Assembly: GCA_036011305.1 (NCBI GenBank)
Contig: DASCNA010000005.1
Location: 1-18,281, forward strand
Reading direction: 5' to 3'
Source of the DNA: DASCNA01 sp036011305
GTDB taxonomy: Bacteria > Verrucomicrobiota > Lentisphaeria > Victivallales > GWF2-38-69
DNA length: 18,281 bases
In this document: positions 15,435-18,281 of the stretch, one piece after another
Position numbering within the stretch: position 1 is the stretch's first letter
Layout of the letters: each line of letters begins with the position of its first letter
Notes under the pieces: generated by a model
Seen by the model: only the letters and a program-made list of their open reading frames with translations
Told to the model about the DNA's origin: nothing
Databases searched by the model: none
Made by a program: the position numbers and the translations under genes

Positions 15435-15899
15435 TTATTTTTTTATGGTTTTTACTTCAAATGTTAAATTATTTTGTTTGATAATGAGTACAATATCATC
15501 CTTTTCAAGGTATTCTGCAGAGACAGCCTTCCACTGAGTTCCGTGAAATTCTATCTTTCCGCTGGAATCAGGTGTTATTTTTTCAGTTACTACTGCTGTC
15601 TCACCAACATATGAATCAATGTTTTTCGGCATTTTAGGTTTATTGCTGGTCATTCCTTTAAATATAGATCTAAACCAGCGCCTTAAAACAAATAGAGATA
15701 TTATTGAAGCTAAAATGAATATAATCAGTTGGGTATTTAGCGGGATATTAAAAATTAAGCAGAGTATAGATACGATAAATGCACCAATACCAAAGAAAAA
15801 TATTACAAAACCAGGAAGCATAAATTCGGCAATTAATAAAACAATACCAACGAAGCACCAAATAATTTCAGGCTGCATTAAGTCTTTCAATTCTATCAT
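15435..15899 (-). CDS. NfeD-like membrane protein
   Basis: A 154-residue short-form NfeD: a hydrophobic N-terminal part with about three helices (residues 13-75), then a cytoplasmic OB-fold domain (about 98-152) with VGETAVVTEKITPDSSGKI and FHGTQWKA. The protease domain of long NfeD proteins is absent. NfeD1b-type proteins bind or anchor SPFH proteins, and the SPFH gene follows after 12 nt. The ribosome-binding site is weak. Transcription most likely starts from the promoter at 15951-15979. Confidence 0.88.
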   Translation of the reverse strand: MIELKDLMQPEIIWCFVGIVLLIAEFMLPGFVIFFFGIGAFIVSILCLIFNIPLNTQLIIFILASIISLFVLRRWFRSIFKGMTSNKPKMPKNIDSYVGETAVVTEKITPDSSGKIEFHGTQWKAVSAEYLEKDDIVLIIKQNNLTFEVKTIKK

Positions 15900-15950
15900 A
15901 GTTATAAATGTGTTATTTGTTTTCCATTAAATTATTCGATATTAACTAAG

Positions 15951-15979
15951 AATATAAGAGATTTATAATCTTATGTCAA
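15951..15979 (-). promoter_or_regulatory. Near-consensus sigma-70 promoter for nfeD-SPFH
   Basis: On the minus strand a perfect TTGACA (15974-15979) is followed after exactly 17 bp by TATATT (15951-15956). Transcription would start near 15944, giving a leader of about 45 nt before the nfeD ATG. Inverted 8-bp arms AGATTTAT/ATAAATCT (15959-15966 and 15981-15988) flank the -35 box and could bind a regulator. Confidence 0.75.
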
Positions 15980-16017
15980 CATAAATCTAATATATACTAA
16001 AATATATTTGTAATTAT

Positions 16018-17805
16018 TTACTCTCCCTTAATTGATAAATTATAAATATCCGGTTCAATTTTTTTTAGGTAGTCCAGAGATAATTTCAGGGCACATTTAG
16101 CTGTCGAACATTCTAAAGCATTTTCTGCAATATTTTCGACCTCAAACATTCTTGTGTTTCTTATAATACTTCTTATTAATCCCATTGAAACAGGACTCAT
16201 GCTTAATTCATGTACGCCCATCCCCAGTAGAAGCGGGGTGTACTGAGGGTCTCCAGCCATTTCTCCACAAACACTCACCCATATACCGTTTCTTTTAGCT
16301 ACATCAGTTATATTACGGATAAGAGCTAAAATAGCGGGATGGGAAGGTTGATAAAGATATGCAACTTTCTCACTGTTTCTGTCAACAGCTAAAGTATATT
16401 GCACAAGGTCATTCGTTCCGATGCTGAAAAAATCTACTTTTTCAGCCAGTTTATCAGCAATTAAAGCTGCTGACGGAGTTTCTATCATAGTGCCTATTTC
16501 AAGATCATTATTAAACGGTATTTTTCTTTTTTTTAAATCAGCTTTTACAGTATTTAAAATTTCGAGTGTTTTATCTAATTCTTCCATGCAGCTTATCATT
16601 GGAAACATGATTTTTATATTCCCGTAAGCACTTGCTCTCAATATGGCACGTAATTGAGTTTTCATAAGTTCAGGAAACCCGAGCGAAAGCCTGATAGCTC
16701 TATAACCTAAAAACGGATTATCTTCATAATTAAGACTTAAGTTATCTTTAAGTTTATCTCCGCCGATGTCAAGAGTTCTAATGACTACATGGCTTCCTTT
16801 CATTTTTACGGTTATATCTTTATAGTTGTTAAATTGAACTTCCTCGTCTGGCAGCTCTTTACTGTTAATGTAAAGATATTCTGTACGATATAGTCCTATA
16901 CCTGCAGCTCTGTATTTTTTAGCATCGCTTATATCATCAATGAATTCGATATTTGCTGCTAACTGAACCCTGAAACCATCAATTGTTTCAGGACGCAGAT
17001 TGCTTTCCTTTATAAGATTCTCCCTTATTTTTCCGCCTCGAGTTTCTTTCTGTGCATAAAAATTAAGGGATTTGGCTGATGGATTAACTGTAATAATACC
17101 GGCATAACCATCTATTATGACAATATTGCCAGTTTTTATTTGGGATATCGGCTGTTTAATTGCCAGAACTGCGGGAATTTTCATGGATCTCGCCATTATG
17201 GCTGCATGGGAAGTTCTGCTGCCGGTCGCGGTAGCAAATGCTTGAACATTCTCTCTGTCAAGAGAAACTGTGTCTGAAGGTGTTAAATCAGGGCTTACAA
17301 TTATACGCTGTCCAGGTAGATGTTTAAGAGATTCAATATCATGACCGTGTAAGTTGGCTATAACCCTGGATCCCACATCACGAATATCAGCTCCACGTTC
17401 ACGTATATATGGATCTTCTATTTTGCTTATAGCTTTTATATAAAATTGTATCTTATTATTAAAAACATATTCGACATTAATCAATTCTTTTTTTACTTCT
17501 TCTTTTACGCTGTTTATTAGAATGTGATCATCCAGAATAAGCAGGTGAGCATCAAATATTCTTGCCTGGTCATCATTCAATTCTTTCTGAACTTGTTTTT
17601 GTATAGCAAAAATTTGTTTTTTTGTAATATCAATTGCTTCTTCAAAACGGTTTAACTCATCCTCTACTTCTTCAAACAAAATACTTTTTTTTTCAATATT
17701 GTCGACTAAGGTTCCGAGGACAAGTGCAGTACCGATGGCTATACCTGGAGAGGCAGGTACACCGGTTAGTTTAATTTCCTCTTTTGGTGTTTTTTTCTCA
17801 ATCAT
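16018..17805 (-). CDS. ptsI: PTS enzyme I (phosphoenolpyruvate-protein phosphotransferase)
   Basis: Enzyme I takes phosphate from PEP and passes it to HPr. The 595-residue protein has the swivelling phosphohistidine domain with active His200 in SRTSHAAIMARS (196-207), preceded by the helical HPr-binding region. The C-terminal PEP-binding barrel shows GLYRTEYLY (304-312), IRTLDIGGDK (342-351), IGTNDLVQYTL (462-472) and the catalytic Cys513 in SVCGEMAGDP (511-520). The start codon overlaps the HPr stop by one base (TAATG), with GAGGA before it, so the two are translationally coupled. No sugar-specific EII genes are in the window. Confidence 0.97.
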   Translation of the reverse strand: MIEKKTPKEEIKLTGVPASPGIAIGTALVLGTLVDNIEKKSILFEEVEDELNRFEEAIDITKKQIFAIQKQVQKELNDDQARIFDAHLLILDDHILINSVKEEVKKELINVEYVFNNKIQFYIKAISKIEDPYIRERGADIRDVGSRVIANLHGHDIESLKHLPGQRIIVSPDLTPSDTVSLDRENVQAFATATGSRTSHAAIMARSMKIPAVLAIKQPISQIKTGNIVIIDGYAGIITVNPSAKSLNFYAQKETRGGKIRENLIKESNLRPETIDGFRVQLAANIEFIDDISDAKKYRAAGIGLYRTEYLYINSKELPDEEVQFNNYKDITVKMKGSHVVIRTLDIGGDKLKDNLSLNYEDNPFLGYRAIRLSLGFPELMKTQLRAILRASAYGNIKIMFPMISCMEELDKTLEILNTVKADLKKRKIPFNNDLEIGTMIETPSAALIADKLAEKVDFFSIGTNDLVQYTLAVDRNSEKVAYLYQPSHPAILALIRNITDVAKRNGIWVSVCGEMAGDPQYTPLLLGMGVHELSMSPVSMGLIRSIIRNTRMFEVENIAENALECSTAKCALKLSLDYLKKIEPDIYNLSIKGE

Positions 17806-18083
17806 TATTCCTCATTGAATTCGGTGCTGTGATTAACTAAATTCTTTATAGCTGATATGGCCGATTTTGCATCTGTACCTGTAGCAATTATTTTTATGTC
17901 AGTTCCAAATCCTGCAGCTAGCATCAGTAACCCAATGACGCTTTTTCCATCAACAGTTTCACCGTCTTTTTCAATTTTTATATCTGATTTAAACTCGGAA
18001 GCAAGCTGTACAAAAACAGCTGCAGGCCTTGCATGTAAACCTAATTTATTTTTAATTTTGTGATCAATAGTTTTAGTATTCAT
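17805..18083 (-). CDS. ptsH: PTS phosphocarrier protein HPr
   Basis: A 92-residue HPr. The phosphorylated His17 lies in GLHARPA (15-21), and the regulatory serine is Ser48 in GKSVIGLLML (46-55), corresponding to Ser46 of Gram-positive HPr. That serine context is compatible with HPr kinase control, but hprK is not in the window. The lysine-rich N-terminus carries a few more residues than usual. It is followed directly by ptsI with a one-base overlap. The upstream 198 bp to the window end is very AT-rich and shows no clear gene or promoter. Confidence 0.95.
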   Translation of the reverse strand: MNTKTIDHKIKNKLGLHARPAAVFVQLASEFKSDIKIEKDGETVDGKSVIGLLMLAAGFGTDIKIIATGTDAKSAISAIKNLVNHSTEFNEE

Positions 18084-18281
18084 AAAAAAAGAGTAAGAGT
18101 AAATAAATGATAAGATAAAAATCTATTTTAATAAACAGAATAAGGTTAAAATAAAATAATTCAACAATAACAATTAATTTGTTTTATTATATACGTGTTT
18201 AAATTATAATAAAATATTAATATATAAATATTAACATAAAACTCCATATTAATTTACCAATAAACGATGTTTTTATTTTCG

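Overview
The window is AT-rich DNA from a bacterium with an outer membrane: it carries a full-length BamA with five POTRA repeats and a C-terminal aromatic beta-signal, and a lipoprotein NamZ. The general style of the BamA resembles PVC-group bacteria (Lentisphaerota and relatives), but this is a low-confidence impression and the lineage cannot be fixed from this sequence. There are no rRNA or tRNA genes, insertion sequences or CRISPR arrays.

Layout. (1) Positions 1-601 hold a 5' fragment of a CorA-family metal transporter gene, cut off by an 83-bp perfect inverted repeat that starts at base 1 and looks like a contig-end artefact or strand-switch junction. (2) Positions 759-9488 form a region for recovery of cell-wall sugars and peptides: anhydro-MurNAc kinase (anmK), a YbbE-like serine beta-lactamase-fold protein, a sugar-porter MFS transporter, a NudC-type NADH pyrophosphatase, a NamZ/DUF1343 exo-muramidase lipoprotein, an L-Ala-D/L-Glu epimerase and a second zinc-ribbon Nudix protein. 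(3) Positions 9553-10957 hold a small membrane protein and an EamA/DMT exporter. (4) Positions 10958-11923 are a gene-free gap with several palindromes. (5) Positions 11924-14215 encode BamA. (6) Positions 14481-15899 hold a stomatin/SPFH plus NfeD pair behind a near-consensus promoter. (7) Positions 16018-18083 hold ptsH-ptsI, the general phosphotransferase pair.

The main discovery is a reciprocal gene-end swap. The ORF at 759-1985 (minus) is the first two thirds of an MFS sugar porter joined in frame to the C-terminal half of a DUF985/Cupin_5 protein. The ORF at 4919-5530 (plus) is the N-terminal half of that cupin joined in frame to the last third of the MFS porter. Inverting the roughly 4.1 kb between about 1023 and 5155 restores a cupin of about 166 residues and an MFS porter of about 445 residues. 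It also restores a collinear run anmK - beta-lactamase - MFS - nudC. The segment has therefore been inverted in this genome, or in a subpopulation, or in the assembly. No long inverted repeats and no recombinase gene are visible.

Working together, NamZ would cut MurNAc from peptidoglycan fragments outside the cytoplasm. The MFS porter (when intact) is a plausible importer, AnmK would phosphorylate anhydro-MurNAc, and the epimerase would process the L-Ala-Glu dipeptide from the stem peptide. MurQ, NagZ and an amidase are not in the window.
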